Shown: one piece after another, positions 22,717-34,882 of the stretch
Layout: each line of letters starts with the position of its first letter
How positions within the stretch are numbered: the stretch's first letter is position 1
DNA from: Apophysomyces variabilis
Lineage: Eukaryota; Mucoromycota; Mucoromycetes; Mucorales; Mucoraceae
DNA length: 64,000 bases
Assembly (NCBI GenBank): GCA_002749535.1
Contig: MZZL01000375.1
Coordinates: 124,001-188,000 of the forward strand
Direction: 5' to 3'
Program-made: the position numbers and the translations under genes
Notes under the pieces: generated by a model
The model's database searches: none
Told to the model about the DNA's origin: nothing
What the model saw: only the letters and a program-made list of their open reading frames with translations

Positions 22717-25700
22717 CTAATCTGTAGAAAGTAGTTTTTGACCCGGAGGTGCAATAGCCTCCACTGCATGTTGAACCTAAATCAAGATAAAAAAGATCAG
22801 CATAATTGTTTTCTTTTTCCTTTTTTTGGCTGTTGCCTTTCCTCCCCTTTTCTAACCCCTGGCTTTTGCCTGTCATGAGAACTTACTCTCTTGGTTAGTC
22901 GGGCCACACACTTGTCAGCCAAGACAACTTCCCATGCGAATTCAACGCCATACATCAATTGGATAGCATACGCAACATGCCGAGCCTCGGTTTCGTTCAT
23001 ACTCATATCGTAATCTTCTAAAGGCGATACCGGTATCAGCTCGGGATTATTTCCCAGAACATTCTGGATCAACTTTAATAAGGAGAGTTGAACCGCGTTG
23101 GTATCTTGCACTTGACCAGCAGCGAGTGGTGCTAATTGAAAAAGGCAAACAAAAAGTAAGAATAAGAAACCCTCCATCACATCCATGATCCCTTTGTTTT
23201 TCCCTTTACCTGTGATTTCAAATACATTGCTTGTCGCCATTACATCGTACTTGCCATCATGGTGGTACCTGAACTCATACATGCCGATTTCCCACGGAAG
23301 TTTGTCACCACTAAACACCACTACCCCTTGGGGCTGACCCAAGGTCTCGCCCGACTTGTCCGCCGTGATAGCATCCTTGTTCTCCTCATCCTCATCCCGG
23401 AAAGGTGTTGTCCAGAACCAAAGACCACGAGAACTTACCGAGGTAACCTTGGTACTCTTGTTGGACCCAACCTTGTAGATACCGATCCAATCCTTCGGGC
23501 TATGATGTATCGGGGCATCCCAATGGACACATACAGGCTGACCAAGAGCAAAACTTGTCTTTTCTAAAGCCAAACCATAATGAGCTGGATCATATCCATC
23601 AAGATCTCGGCTTAATCTTGATGAAGAAGGGGCTGGGTCCAGCAACAGCTTTGTTTCGGCCAATACTTCCTGCAGCCGAGGTCCCGCTATTTGACGAATT
23701 TTTTTTTAAATCAGATAGATCAATAACCTTCCTGCTGTTGCCACACACATACACACACGGATGTAGGCATACGTATATGCATACGCTTCCTTTTTTTTCC
23801 CTTTTTGTCTGTCAATTACCTGCAGTCACAATATCTCCTACAGCACCGGCTGTCTCTTCAATGGCCTTTTCGATCTTCTCCATGGTTTCGCGCATCAATT
23901 TTTCCACATGCTTTGTCGAACCCACTGCAGCCTGTAATTCAGCCTTTTCACGAATCAATTTGGTGATCTCTTGCTGAAGTTTGTCCGGAATCGTTTTGTT
24001 AGCGGCTGTTCGTAAAGTTTTGGTAAGACCTGCTTCTTTCCGGATCTGGTCTCCATACAGCTTTTGCATATGCGGTCTAACCAGAGAAAGCAAAAAATAA
24101 GCTATCTGTCTCTCTTTATCCTAGACTCGCAAACGCATACTAAAACTTACGCTTCCACATAATGCAGGAACAAAAAACTAGAAACCTGAGAAAACAGTGC
24201 CAAACCAAATACAGTCCAACTGTTGGTTACCAGGGTCATACCCCAAAAAGCAGCATGACCCATGATCTTTTCAGGGTTATTCAAAAACCTAACAAGACAA
24301 ACAGCTAAGTTTACGGGAATTGTCACTCCTTTGAATGACTTACCGATAGATGCCAGTGTATAATAAAGTTGTTTGGTATTCATCGATGAAAAAGTCTCCA
24401 TAAAACCTAAGACAGTATAAGTCAACGGATGTGTATGGCGTGTTTGAAAAGGAAAGGAAAGGCTTACCATCCAAAGTCACCAAGCACTTCGTAAATGGAC
24501 ACAGAGGTCCATATATGGAGACAAATAAAGATCTGTCAGAGAGCCGGGGAAAAAGGTACCAACACAAATTAGACCGGCTAATCGCACTTTTTAAGAGCTG
24601 AATAATAAAGCAAAAACTTACTAAACCGAGGGTATGTCGTAGCAGTGTTGTACCACAGGTCCAACACTCCGGGAGTGTGTACAATTTCCAGCAAGCAGCA
24701 AAGAAGGTGATATAAGTCATGCAAAGGGACAAATTGAATAAACTATGGATTGTGTTATGAATGCATACAAAAAGAAGGCACGCAAAAATCCATTACTTTT
24801 CTTTTCCTTTTCAATTACCTCTTCCAGTTCTTAAAGGCTTCCTGTGCACCACCGCCCCATTTCAGAAAATGACGCGTGAGAAATTTGTTGGTGGACTGGG
24901 CGCGAAGTAACCAGCCGAGTCCACAGGTATGAAAGACCCTCCAACCAAGCGCTTGAAGGACAGCAAACAAAACACCGACTTTTCCGGGAATCAACAAAGG
25001 CATGACCAAGGCATAGAACATCACAAGGACGGAAACGAGGTCAGTGGAACGACATAGATCAAAGTTCTTAAAGACGATCAAGTCGCGTCGAAAGTAAGTT
25101 GCGTAGAAATCACGACCAGAATGCATATCGATCATCGAAGCTGCATCTTCATCCAAAACTGCTGGAATAGAGGATGAACGTCGCTTTCTTCGTCTTGTCT
25201 TCGTTGTTGGAGCATTGTAAGTCTTTTCGATGTCTATCCCACAGTCATTTTTTTTCCTTGTTAGCATTCTTCAATCTACTCTTACATAATGCACTTACGT
25301 GGTGTTTCAACAAGTGCTAAAAACGCAAACTGAAGGGCATGGGCAGCCATGCTGACAAATAAGACAGTATAGCTTGCGCAAATCATCGAAACGCCATAGT
25401 AGCCGAAATAACCAACAGAATACATCGGATGAGGTGCCATTTCGAAAACACCATCAAACGTCAAGGATTGTTCGATCAAGAAAAAGAAATCACCCCAATC
25501 TGAATAGAATCCGTCGCTCCTTTGTTAGTCTCTTGTTTGAGCGTAGACACTCTTAGAATGGTAACTTACACCATGCAAAGTCTTTGACTACACGTTGAGC
25601 ATCCACTTTGACCCAAACATTAAAAGCCACCAGGAATAGACCACCGAACCATCGAAGTATATCTATCAATATACTAGACGACTGAGGTGATGTATTCACC

Positions 25701-26472
25701 CAGGAAAGAGCAAAGCACATGTATGCTGTGAAGTCATTCATCAAGATCAAATCGACCAGTTGACGAAACAATAACCAAGTATTGTACTCGATCGGTGCCG
25801 TCTTTTTTTTTAATAGACCATGAGGATCACCAATATTCTATACAAGAATTTGTTTTGCCACCTTACCGTAAAATCATAATCCGTTCCCATTTTCATGCTA
25901 AGTTGCTGTTGAAGCCATTGACATGTTTTGGGATTGGATGGATCAAAAAGGCGATGCTTTTTTGCCCAGCGGACCAGACCACGATGATCACTCTGGTATT
26001 TCAAAAGGATCCCTAGACCGACATTGTATGCCAAACGCCAGAAAGCAAAGATACCAATAAACAAGATCTGCTTCACATGGGAGGGCAAGATACAAAACAG
26101 GGCGATTTCTATAGCCATAGTACCCAATGTTATCCAGTCAAAGAAACTTTTGTTTTCCTTGGGATCCAAAAGAGATGTAACCATTTCTCGGGTAGTGGGC
26201 ACACGAAATGCTAAGATAATTAAAAGAAGTTCAGTCTTTTTTTTTGGAGGAATAAAAAAAAGGGGGTTTGCTTGATCTTTACTTTTACCATCCGGTGTCT
26301 TGCCACAGGAAGAACAGCCTTTTTTATCCCTTTCCATATCGACCAGTTTGGGTTTCGAAGTGGAAGACGACGACGACAAAGAGGAGGACGGTGTGCTTTG
26401 GTCGGCTGACAACGTGTGCCCGGTTGAAGGCTCATGCTTTGGCCGAAGACGTAATTCAGATTCGCTAGCCAT
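22717..26472 (-). CDS. CHO2: Phosphatidylethanolamine N-methyltransferase (CHO2/PEM1)
   Basis: Thirteen exons: 26289-26472, 25867-26210, 25570-25801, 25299-25499, 24819-25233, 24622-24742, 24468-24532, 24344-24406, 24151-24288, 23820-24076, 23210-23686, 22887-23131 and 22717-22776. They sum to 934 codons (933 aa), in the range of fungal Cho2. Diagnostic segments: [41 protein letters not shown] followed by [12 protein letters not shown] (first methyltransferase unit), then [20 protein letters not shown] and [16 protein letters not shown] (second unit). The C-terminal third is soluble. Function: first S-adenosylmethionine-dependent methylation of phosphatidylethanolamine in the ER membrane, feeding the Opi3 steps to phosphatidylcholine. 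The N-terminus has a Ser-rich, disordered cytosolic segment. Intron positions were chosen to preserve family motifs, and every phase agrees. Confidence 0.95.
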
Positions 26473-27963
26473 GTTGAATGACCAAGCTTTTCCTCAAATA
26501 GAAGAGAAATGAAAAATTCACAGTGTGGGAAAAAAAGACGAGAAACAACAGCTCTCTCTCTTTATAACCCTTTTTTGACAGGCCTTATTGTTCGTTCCCA
26601 TTGTTGCACGCATGATCATTTAGCCGACAACCAATCGCCATGATTAGTAATTGTCTGAGGCAAAGCATCCAGTCAATGCGGACATTACCTCCCATCCAAT
26701 CCGCTTCCTTTAATATTCGTCATTTTGCTGTAGCCCTTCGGACTTGAATGATTTACCTTCCTGTGCTCTCTCTGCCTCGGTAACGGTTCAAAGAAAGAGT
26801 GACTCCGAAGCAGCTTCTACTGAGACGGACCTTATGGTTCCATTGATATAGTCGACAAATAATCAAGATAGCACCCGTACCTGCGAGAGCATATATGGCT
26901 GGCAGACGACATGAACCTGTCTGATCTGGCTTCTGCGAACTGGCTAGCGAGTCATAGGTCAAACACGACGTTGGCAATGTGTATCGGGATATGGTAATTC
27001 AAGAAAGAGACTCCTATTTATTTGTACTAGGGCTTCTAGTGACAAAGTGTTTCGAACAGATCCAACAGTATATTGAAAGATTAATTTTAACGCTGATAAG
27101 ACCAGCTAAATGTTAACGTCTTTGAGCGTTAAAAACGAGCGAAATGGCTTCATACAGTGACTGATATTTTATTCTACTGATAGAAATACTCATTAATCGT
27201 GGACATTTTGAGAGCCGAAAAAATTACGCGCAATTACCGAGGACAACAGTGTAAAAGCCTGATCAAATTGAGTAATTCACTGCACAAGGGCAGGAGAGTT
27301 ACCCGCAGAATTCACACTTTATTAATGGCGGATATCAACACACTGTGGTTAATAAAAGAAAACCTTGATAATTGGCCCTGCATCAAATTTAAGAGCAACC
27401 AGTGAGGTTCTAACATCTGAGAGGTCGCTGTTAGTGTCAATTCAACCAGCTCTGCCCACCATTCGTTCTGAAGGACTAAACATTGATACGCAGCTTTCAT
27501 GGCCAGTCCTAGGTTGAAAAGTGGTTCATTGCCGTATAAGGGCGGGGTTATATCTTCCGTAACTAGCTAGAACGATCAATGTAATGGTAAAAAGGGTAGA
27601 AAATCTTGGGAAACGCAGATACAAAAGAAAAAGTCTTATGGAAAACTCTACGTTTTACAACCACTACAGACACAAAAATTGCGCTAAGAGTTTCTATTAT
27701 TGCCATACAGCATTAACAATCTGCAGTGTCCATCGCCTGCTGTGTTCAATCAGGCTGTATCAGAAAGATAATTGATAGACTTATCAAGGTGAGATGGGAA
27801 CAGTTCCAATGAAATGAGAGATTTATTCACTCTGCAATTGAAGAACAAGATATAAGCAAGATACATCTTTGCTGGTTTGTAAAAATGTTTTTGTTCACAA
27901 TGGGAGACAGTCTGCTGCTTTAACCGGTCCCTAATCTGACAATATAAGAATTGCAGATTGATT
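26473..27963. other. Intergenic region after CHO2
   Basis: Contains the CHO2 promoter. A 74-codon minus-strand frame (26753-26977) with one hydrophobic stretch (LPAIYALAGTGAILIICRL) could be a small membrane protein but has no family support. A second short frame (27312-27500, -) contains a coding-looking stretch but is isolated. Nothing else recognised. Confidence 0.4.
26561..26568 (-). promoter_or_regulatory. TATA-like box of CHO2
   Basis: On the minus strand the sequence reads GGTTATAAA, about 90 bp upstream of the CHO2 ATG. A CCAAT sequence lies further upstream near 26630. Confidence 0.4.
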
Positions 27964-28221
27964 TCACATGGCCCTCCAATAGGCCGGGACATTTGGTGGT
28001 GTCCAGTCATGTCCATGGGCTACATGGTCTTGATAGCAAACGAAATCGGTACCTCTGTAGTTAATAATCTTGCCTCTTGGGTAGAACTGCCCAGGCATCC
28101 ACTGTGGGGGTCTTGGTGCTTCTGGCTGCGAATCTGGTGTTGAGTTGATAGCCCTGACCAGTTCGGGCGCTACTCCAATCAAAGAAGATCCAAGTCCTCC
28201 AATAAGGCTTAACCAACCCAT
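27964..28221 (-). CDS. Small CBM5/12 (chitin-binding type 3-like) protein
   Basis: Intronless, 85 aa. Residues 40-84 fit the CBM5/12 fold pattern: W-x-P-G-x-F-Y-x-x-G-x-x-I-x-Y-x-G-x-x-x-x-C-Y, then DWTPPNVPAYW. The aromatic/WTPPNVPxxW ending is the family hallmark of chitin-binding type 3 domains. The N-terminus (GWLSLIGGLGSSLIGVAPEL) is Gly-rich and moderately hydrophobic, without a standard signal peptide charge or cleavage site, so the destination is uncertain. It could be unconventionally secreted, membrane-associated or cytosolic. Small proteins with this domain are common in Mucoromycota and Agaricomycetes. No catalytic domain is attached. A TATA box lies 133-141 bp upstream, supporting an expressed gene. 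Confidence 0.7.
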   Translation of the reverse strand: MGWLSLIGGLGSSLIGVAPELVRAINSTPDSQPEAPRPPQWMPGQFYPRGKIINYRGTDFVCYQDHVAHGHDWTPPNVPAYWRAM

Positions 28222-29116
28222 TTGTTAATGAAGATTGTCACGGATTGTGTCTAGTAGGATCCTAGAAAGAGTGTTTCGAGATCAAAGATGATAAGAGGGA
28301 GAGAAAGGTGTGTGTTGAGTTTTTAGCCGCAACCATGTTGTGAAGTTTTATCGTTTTTATACCTTACTATGTGATCCAGCTTCTGTAAATACTTTGTAAG
28401 ACAAGTTACTCTATGGCTAAGTGCATATTATTTAAAGGACTTGTTTCTTGGACTTTAAGGTTCAAGAGCCACCGGGCGGCACCAAAGTCGCGTAAACATT
28501 GCATGTTGTGGCAAAGAGTTGGCACTCCTTGACTCTGACACCGCCTAAGTGTGGGAACGGTAAAGAAAGTGTTGACAGAGATGACCATATTGCGCATGTG
28601 AGGTGTGCTTGCCGGTTGCACAATGTAGTTCTATAGTTCGTAGTTTCAGATCCAGACCATAGCTTGGGCAGAATCTCCTATCCATTTTAAGCCTATTTGC
28701 ACGCAAAAGACAAAACTTTGCACTTTGCATAACGGTAGGGTTACTATGTTAAATTAGTACAATCACTCGCTAAATATATTTCAATTGCTTTTTGAACTTG
28801 GTACTGGCGCACATACCAACTTGCTGTGCCCCACATCAGAGAAACAAACATAGTATTAAAACGGGTATACAGTGCGGTCCTTGTTATCAATAACAATGAC
28901 GCAAAGTCACCGAATTATCCATGATTTCCAAATATCACACGATATTCGGCAAGAAAATGATATTACAGCTAGTTCTTATATTATTTATCCGGACTGAAAA
29001 GTGCATTCTAATCAAACCCGCAAGAGACTAGGAAAAGGATAAGGTGACCGTGTCGCTAAGGATAACGGATTTGAATCGAAACGGTCCGTTTATTGTGCCT
29101 GTTTGTGCATGTCATC
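28222..29116. other. Intergenic region
   Basis: Carries the promoter of the CBM5/12 gene and the 3' flank of the next F-box gene. No further coding or RNA feature seen. Confidence 0.5.
28354..28362 (-). promoter_or_regulatory. TATA box of the CBM5/12 gene
   Basis: Minus-strand GTATAAAAA, about 135 bp upstream of the ATG. Confidence 0.45.
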
Positions 29117-30943
29117 CTATCTGGTAGAGCATGTTGTCATGACGCGTCTTTTGGTATCAGGAAGGCAGACGCGCCTCTTATTAATATACAATCTATTGAC
29201 AGACTTGTAAGCGAGAGTAATGTATCCGTTGCGAAGTTGCTTTTCCCATGCCTTGCTATCAGATACCATCAAAGTAAACAAACGAACCATGCCAGAGGAG
29301 TTGGTCAATCGCTCTATCACTTTTGAACCTTCTTGATCAACTACTTGCGGACTGATATCCATACGTCGGACAACAGATGCATGGCGTGTGTCGCATACCT
29401 CCACGTCTGAAGTCGGACTATCACCCATGAATACCCATCGGGTGCAGTCACCTTGGACAATTCTATACATCGTTGCGGGAAAGCGGGTGGGCGCCGCACT
29501 AGCCATTTCGCTCACGCGTGGATATTGAACAACAATCGATTCCAGATGAAGAGTATCAAGTTCATGGTGAGGAAGGTAAATGCAAGTATCCTGGGTTCTA
29601 TCTGAGACTGGCAAAGTAACATCGCAGGAATTCAGTATCGATAGGTGTCGAAGCTTGTGACATTGTTTGGCTAAGTAGTCAAAAGGACGATCGCCGAAAT
29701 AAATATGGTTCAGAATGAGTGATTGGAGGCCATGCCGTTCCTGTATTGATCCTTCCGAGCTTATCGAGCAACGAAAGACCGTCAGTTTTTTCAGATATGG
29801 ACAGCTGACTAAGAGGGCGTCGATAAAGAGTGTACTGGCGTTGGGGTCCATGACAAATTCTTCGGGGCCTATTGTCAGCTCTCTCAAACGCAGTCTTTTC
29901 AGACATGGCATGATATCACGTAACGTCAACCACGTAGAGCTGGTAACACTGAGGATTGTCAATACACTAAGTTGTTCCAGTCTAGTTTTCGAAAAATGTT
30001 TAACAAGAGTTTCATTGAAAGCCGAAGAGTATCCAAACGTTATATCTGTAACAGCAGCCTCTGGGTCGCTAGGGAACAATGATTCCAGAAACCTCTCACA
30101 AAATTGGACATCGGCCGCTTCGACATTTTTTATGTGAGGATAGAGGAATTCGAGTTTTTCAACCATTTCTGAGCATTGCCGACCAGTAATTGTGAACCAT
30201 TCGTTAAATGGCTCATGGACCTGCAAAGTCTCCAAGTTGGGATACGTTTTAGCTATATAGGCCAACCAAGAAATGGGCCTTTTCCACGGACGATAATAAC
30301 ACAACTCTAAAGTTCGCAGTTTACTTCTAGCATGCTTCAGATCATGTATCGGTAGAGCAGAGGCTGATGCATCAATACATAGCTCAACTGTTCCGATCGA
30401 GAGCGAACGGAGTTCAGGGCAAGAAAGGTGTAAGTTCCATAAATGCTCGAAGTGGAGATCGCCTGTAGTGTTCAGTCGAAAAGATTTAAGCCGATTTGCA
30501 AACGGCAAAGAAGGAATTAGGTCTTTTATCGCAGTAGAGGTATGGATGGTCAGATGAGTGAGGTAACGTGGGATGGGGACCGAGCGTAGAATATATCTGA
30601 TGCCAAGATCTTCCGAGATTGACTTCCAATGATAGGTCAATGATTGCAAGTTTGGGCAAAGGACGGCGAAATCTTCAAACGCTGTAGTATGATATTCGCT
30701 TGTAAACTCGTATAACAGAAGATGCTTAATAAGTGGACCTATTGGGGATGATGTCTTTGCCGAAGCTTGGAGTGCGTGGCAAAGCAGTTCCAAGTCTGTA
30801 TCTATGACAACTGTACGGTAAAACAGAGGTCGGAAAACGGCATACCAGGTCTTGCAGACGACAAGGCAGACAAGTCGGTCATAGATTGAGAAATAAACGT
30901 CGATATCCGCCAAGACCTCTGGTGGGAATGCCTCTATCCGCAT
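29117..30943 (-). CDS. F-box protein with leucine-rich-repeat-like body, 608 aa
   Basis: Intronless. The N-terminus carries an F-box (AFPPEVLADIDVYFSIYDRL, then CLVVCKTWYAVFRPLFYRTV). The body has many imperfect leucine-rich segments spaced 25-30 residues: CPNLQSLTYHWKSI, RYLTHLTIHTS, CPELRSLSIGTVEL, KLRTLELCYYR, PNLETLQVHE, CPYLKKLTVFRCSI, CHKLRHLSILNSC. This is the common mucoralean F-box/LRR arrangement, predicted to be an SCF ubiquitin-ligase receptor. The C-terminal ~110 residues depart from the repeats (PTRFPATMYRIVQGDCTRWV). Target unknown. Such families are strongly expanded and fast-evolving in Mucorales, consistent with the accessory character of this part of the window. Confidence 0.8.
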   Translation of the reverse strand: MRIEAFPPEVLADIDVYFSIYDRLVCLVVCKTWYAVFRPLFYRTVVIDTDLELLCHALQASAKTSSPIGPLIKHLLLYEFTSEYHTTAFEDFAVLCPNLQSLTYHWKSISEDLGIRYILRSVPIPRYLTHLTIHTSTAIKDLIPSLPFANRLKSFRLNTTGDLHFEHLWNLHLSCPELRSLSIGTVELCIDASASALPIHDLKHARSKLRTLELCYYRPWKRPISWLAYIAKTYPNLETLQVHEPFNEWFTITGRQCSEMVEKLEFLYPHIKNVEAADVQFCERFLESLFPSDPEAAVTDITFGYSSAFNETLVKHFSKTRLEQLSVLTILSVTSSTWLTLRDIMPCLKRLRLRELTIGPEEFVMDPNASTLFIDALLVSCPYLKKLTVFRCSISSEGSIQERHGLQSLILNHIYFGDRPFDYLAKQCHKLRHLSILNSCDVTLPVSDRTQDTCIYLPHHELDTLHLESIVVQYPRVSEMASAAPTRFPATMYRIVQGDCTRWVFMGDSPTSDVEVCDTRHASVVRRMDISPQVVDQEGSKVIERLTNSSGMVRLFTLMVSDSKAWEKQLRNGYITLAYKSVNRLYINKRRVCLPDTKRRVMTTCSTR

Positions 30944-31643
30944 ATCCGAAGTTCTGTATTGGTTGTTGCAGGAAGCAACGACACTAGAATAGACATGTGG
31001 AGATGATCACACTTCTCCTTTCCATCCAAACGGAGCTTTAGCATAGTTTAGTGCAACGTGACACAATCTGTGGTGCTGTCCATGTTGCAATTTGAGAACA
31101 TGACCTTCTCTCATACACGAAAGATAATAGTCATTGATTCATAGTAAACCTTGATTTCCTTGTCCTATCTACCTACTGTTGCCCTAACTAAGACATTCAT
31201 CGTTTTTCCGTACATGATTGTGATTTGATGAGGACCGTGTGAGCGGAAGTGGGCGATCACTTTTTCGACTCTTTGGTTCTGTTATTCACTTACCACATCC
31301 CTGGTAATTACTTGGGTTGAATGAAATTACAGGATAACTCCTGATTTAACAAAAAGCATCTATAAACATACCTACCCAGATGCCTGGGGTTTCTGTTTGC
31401 TTGGAAAGAGCGACAGCGTAACTTGATTCGTATTAGGTCGAGGAAGCGCTAGTAAAAAGCGTAGTCATTAGGAATTATAGTTGTTTTCAATGGTTCGAGC
31501 GACATAAATTCCTTTGCGCTGAACAGTAGATCTGGTTACAGAACGGCTCAAAATCCGCTAGAATGACTCAATTTGGGAAAATGTGGCGCAATCCCATGGA
31601 AACGACTCAATCAACACATTAAAGGGAATTCTTTTTCTTGTTG
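30944..31643. other. Divergent intergenic region between F-box and SET genes
   Basis: 700 bp, 5' of both genes. No clear TATA box and no other structure recognised. Confidence 0.4.
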
Positions 31644-32387
31644 ATGGCCAACCAATACAGTTTCTATCGAAGCATCAAGACCAAAGCGCCTCCATCGGGC
31701 TGGACCCCGGATGTAAATTACATTGATACCCTTGCCTGGTCACCTAGTGTACCAGCTGATGTACGAGAACTGTTTGAACCAAAAAAAGGAGCCATCGATC
31801 AACGCAGTATACAGTTTATGAACGATCATGTCAATCTGACCGGCAATTTCCCGTCCGTTAAAGAACAACGTCGCAACGTGAAGATTAAGAAGATTACAGA
31901 TACCAACCATCCATGCTGTGGCGCATACGGGCTTTTTGCAGCGCAAACCCTTCAACCGCGTCAACTGATCCTGGACTATCTTGGCGTTGTTGAATACAAG
32001 ACTTACGATCCAACGTCGGATTACGTTTTACGTTTAGGTCAAGACTTATCCATTGATGCAGCCAAGTTTGGAAATGAGGCGAGGTTTTGCAATGATTTTC
32101 GTGGCATTGGTGGAGGCCCGAATGTTTGTTTTCTGAATTATATGGATGAACAAACCAAACATATCCGAATTGGCATCTTCGTAGCTGGTAACCGTAAAAT
32201 TAAGAAAGGCGAAGAGCTGGTAAAGACAGATGAAAGGAGGTTTACCCTCCGTGCTTTTTTTTTACTTTCTTCTTGTGTGTCCTCACTATGCTTTCATTTT
32301 TAGCTTGTCACTTACGGAAAGGCATTCTGGACAAACCGAGGGATGGATATGAGCCAGCAAAATCATTCGCAACATCGATCAACGTAG
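31644..32387 (+). CDS. SET-domain protein (putative lysine methyltransferase)
   Basis: Exons 31644-32219 and 32304-32387 give 219 aa; the phase-0 intron restores the C-terminal SET signature GEELLVTYGKAFW. Start is the first ATG (31644). The SET core covers about residues 85-205: GAYGLFAAQTLQPRQLILDY, then VLRLGQDLSIDAAKFGNEARF. The usual NHS(C) motif is replaced by CNDFRG...GPNVCFLNY, the ND(F/Y)RG variant found in a group of small stand-alone SET proteins. No pre-SET or post-SET cysteine cluster is visible, so a canonical histone H3K9 enzyme is unlikely. Expected chemistry: transfer of methyl from S-adenosylmethionine to a lysine; substrate unknown. Confidence 0.8.
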
Positions 32388-32874
32388 GCATCAAAATAAA
32401 GAACCATAACTAGATCATACATAGAGATCATCACTCCAAGCCAAGGACACAAACACGGAAAATTGGGGTGCACAAGTAGTAATACACCTTGCGCTTATTA
32501 GCATTTCAACATAGATATGATATAGACCCAAATGGAGACAGTTGCACTTTTCATCATTCCTTATGTTCATTTTGTGGATAAGAAAATTCCATCTGTATTA
32601 GTCAGTTAAAGTGTCCATCTTCGGCTTGTTATATTATCCATTTTAAAAGTATCGGTAACAGTGTCATCCCAGCGTTTTCATGAGAAAACAGAGCATGAAG
32701 AGCAAATGTTCTGACCTAAGGCATCGTCTGGTGGAAAAAGCGCGTTTCTTTAAATAGCAGAAAATAATTTATCATCAGTACCCATGTTATTATTCCGCGT
32801 TATCCAACTTCATCTCATGCTTTTGTTATTGAACTTTAACCATGTTTACAGTCATAACACAGAATCGCATCTGT
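32388..32874. other. Intergenic region between convergent SET and CotH genes
   Basis: 487 bp, AT-rich 3' flanks of both genes. Nothing else seen. Confidence 0.5.
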
Positions 32875-34833
32875 TCATCTAGATGAATCCAGCTGTCGCA
32901 AAAGGGCCCTTCTCCGATGATACACCCATTCCTTCACGCCTACAACAGAAACATGTCCTGTTGGGCCGTCCACAGCTTGATCCAAGGGCATAGAACGAGT
33001 ATGCATAGTACGCGACAGCAAATCGATGTAACTTTCGATGGTGTATGGAGGTAGAAGATGATCGGGCTTAACCCTTGTCACTTGACTCACCAGATCCTCT
33101 AACATATCTTCGTTAGGAGCCCGCGGCAGACTTTGATCCCATGTGACATCCTCTCGAATCATATCTACTATCGAATCGATATAAGGATTGATAACGTCTG
33201 GATCAAAAATATTTTTGCAAATCTTGACCAACAGATCTTCGAAGGGTTGTTTGAACTGGGGCACCTTCAGTAATTTCGTCATTAGCGGTGGTTTCTCTGC
33301 CATGCCCGGAAATTGCTGATACTCTGCTTCCCACATAGAGGGTACGTTAAATGTAGCTGATCCGAAAGACAAGTCAGTATCGGTAGGAATATAGATGAAC
33401 TTTTGTTGTTGGCAATAATCGTATAAAAGATAGTTGTTGGAATTAGCGATATAGTTATCGGCTAATCCAAGAGTGATTTCAAGGGCCATACTAAGAAAGA
33501 AACAAACAAGCTTAGCTCTAGGTTTGTAAATCTGATCAACGCTTACTTCCGGATAATACTTTGTGTGTCAATATGTTGCTCCCATTCTTTGACAACATCA
33601 GACCCTGTTGAAGGTGCAGTGGCAAGGAACCTGGTCAACTCCATCAATCGAGTGTAATCTGCGGGTTGGCCCTTCCTTGGCTTAACACTGATTTTGTAAG
33701 CACCATCTGCATAAAGCTTCTGATCGTCTCCTCTGTAAGCGAGAGTTGCTGGTCGAGCATCGAAAAGACTGACAAACACACCCTCATACAAGATGCCATG
33801 TTCGGTATCCTTTCGACCAGCGTAAAATTCATTTTCTATCCAGGGTTCCTTATGAACTTCGACAAGGCCATAAAGACCATATGCTTGTTTGTTCATAAAG
33901 ACCCTAAGCAGTTTTGTTAACGGAGGGGAGTCTAGGGAGAATATCCTCGTCCAAAATGCAATCTTACCTTACATAAGAGAAGTCGGTAGAAGCTACCCCT
34001 ACTGACCTATAGATATCGTAACTCATTCTTTCACGAACATATGACGGATCTGTAGCTAATGAACGCAACTTGAGGTGGCGATAGCCAACTAGCGTTTGTT
34101 GCTTTGGTAATTTAAACTTGTAAGATTGTTTGGAGTGTGATCTACTCTCGTGACCGGATAGTTGCATCTCCACATCTGTAAACTTTCGAATTTCGCTCAA
34201 ACTATTATGAGAATTTGTCTGTAAGCTGAATTGACAATACTATGGGTAACAAAAGCCTGATAACACTTACGTGATTCGTGTCATGGTGCCACGAACCTTG
34301 ACTGTGTTGGTAAGTGGATGTTGGTGCATCTGGTTGATCTGGTCTTGGTCGGCTTCAAAATGATATGTCACAATCTCATTTTTTAAATGAGGACTCAAGT
34401 CAGTATGATTGATGAGTGATAAAGGCGACAAAAGTGTAGGAAGCGGTGATAATGTTGCGATATTCCATGATCGATTATAAAATTCGTTGGGTGTGTCTGT
34501 TTCAATGGCAGATCGCATAAAACCCTCTTTTTCGACCACCTTGTCGCCAAGTAGCTTTGAGTAATAATACCCTTGGGTTGCTGCTGGAGCTTTCCCTGTG
34601 TACAATAGAGAAGAAGCAAAGGAAGGTTGTAACGTATAAGGTATTTGGTCTACGACAACTGCCACCGTCTGTTGCTCTTCCGGCACAATTATCACGCTGT
34701 AGGTGATGTCTTTGGCAGCGGCAAGTGCGAGTATTAGTGTAGGAACTGCAAAGTAGATGTTAATGCCTATATCATGCTTCAAGTCTTCCTTATCAGCATA
34801 AAAATATTTACATAAACTTGCAATAATTATCAT
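32875..34833 (-). CDS. CotH-kinase family protein, copy A (secreted, 567 aa)
   Basis: Exons 34812-34833 (22 nt), 34271-34745, 33968-34201, 33547-33903 and 32875-33490 sum to 568 codons. The tiny first exon joined to exon 2 yields a good signal peptide (M-I-I-I-A-S-L-F-P-T-L-I-L-A-L-A-A-A). CotH blocks follow: SYKFKL..LVGYRHLKLRSLATDPSYVRE, VFMNKQAYGLYGLVEV, NNYLLYDY and FIYIPTDTDLSFGS, where the Asp-rich motif corresponds to the metal-binding D-x-D of CotH kinases. Family: spore-coat protein kinase H homologues. In Mucorales the family forms cell-surface proteins, some acting as host-cell invasins. No C-terminal hydrophobic GPI-attachment tail is visible here (it ends HRRRALLRQLDSSR), so this copy may be freely secreted. 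A close paralogue lies at 42913-44773 in the same orientation. Confidence 0.88.
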
Positions 34834-34874
34834 GGTGGAACGCAAACAATAGAGCTCTCACTGTGTCCTCTCCG

Positions 34875-34882
34875 TTTTATAG
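34875..34882 (-). promoter_or_regulatory. TATA box of CotH copy A
   Basis: Minus-strand CTATAAAA, about 45 bp upstream of the ATG, so the leader is short. This supports the tiny first exon. Confidence 0.5.

Noticed and set aside
26753..26977. 74-codon frame with one hydrophobic segment
   Set aside because: Could be a small membrane protein but lies within 300-500 bp of the CHO2 start and has no supporting signal; mentioned only in the intergenic entry.
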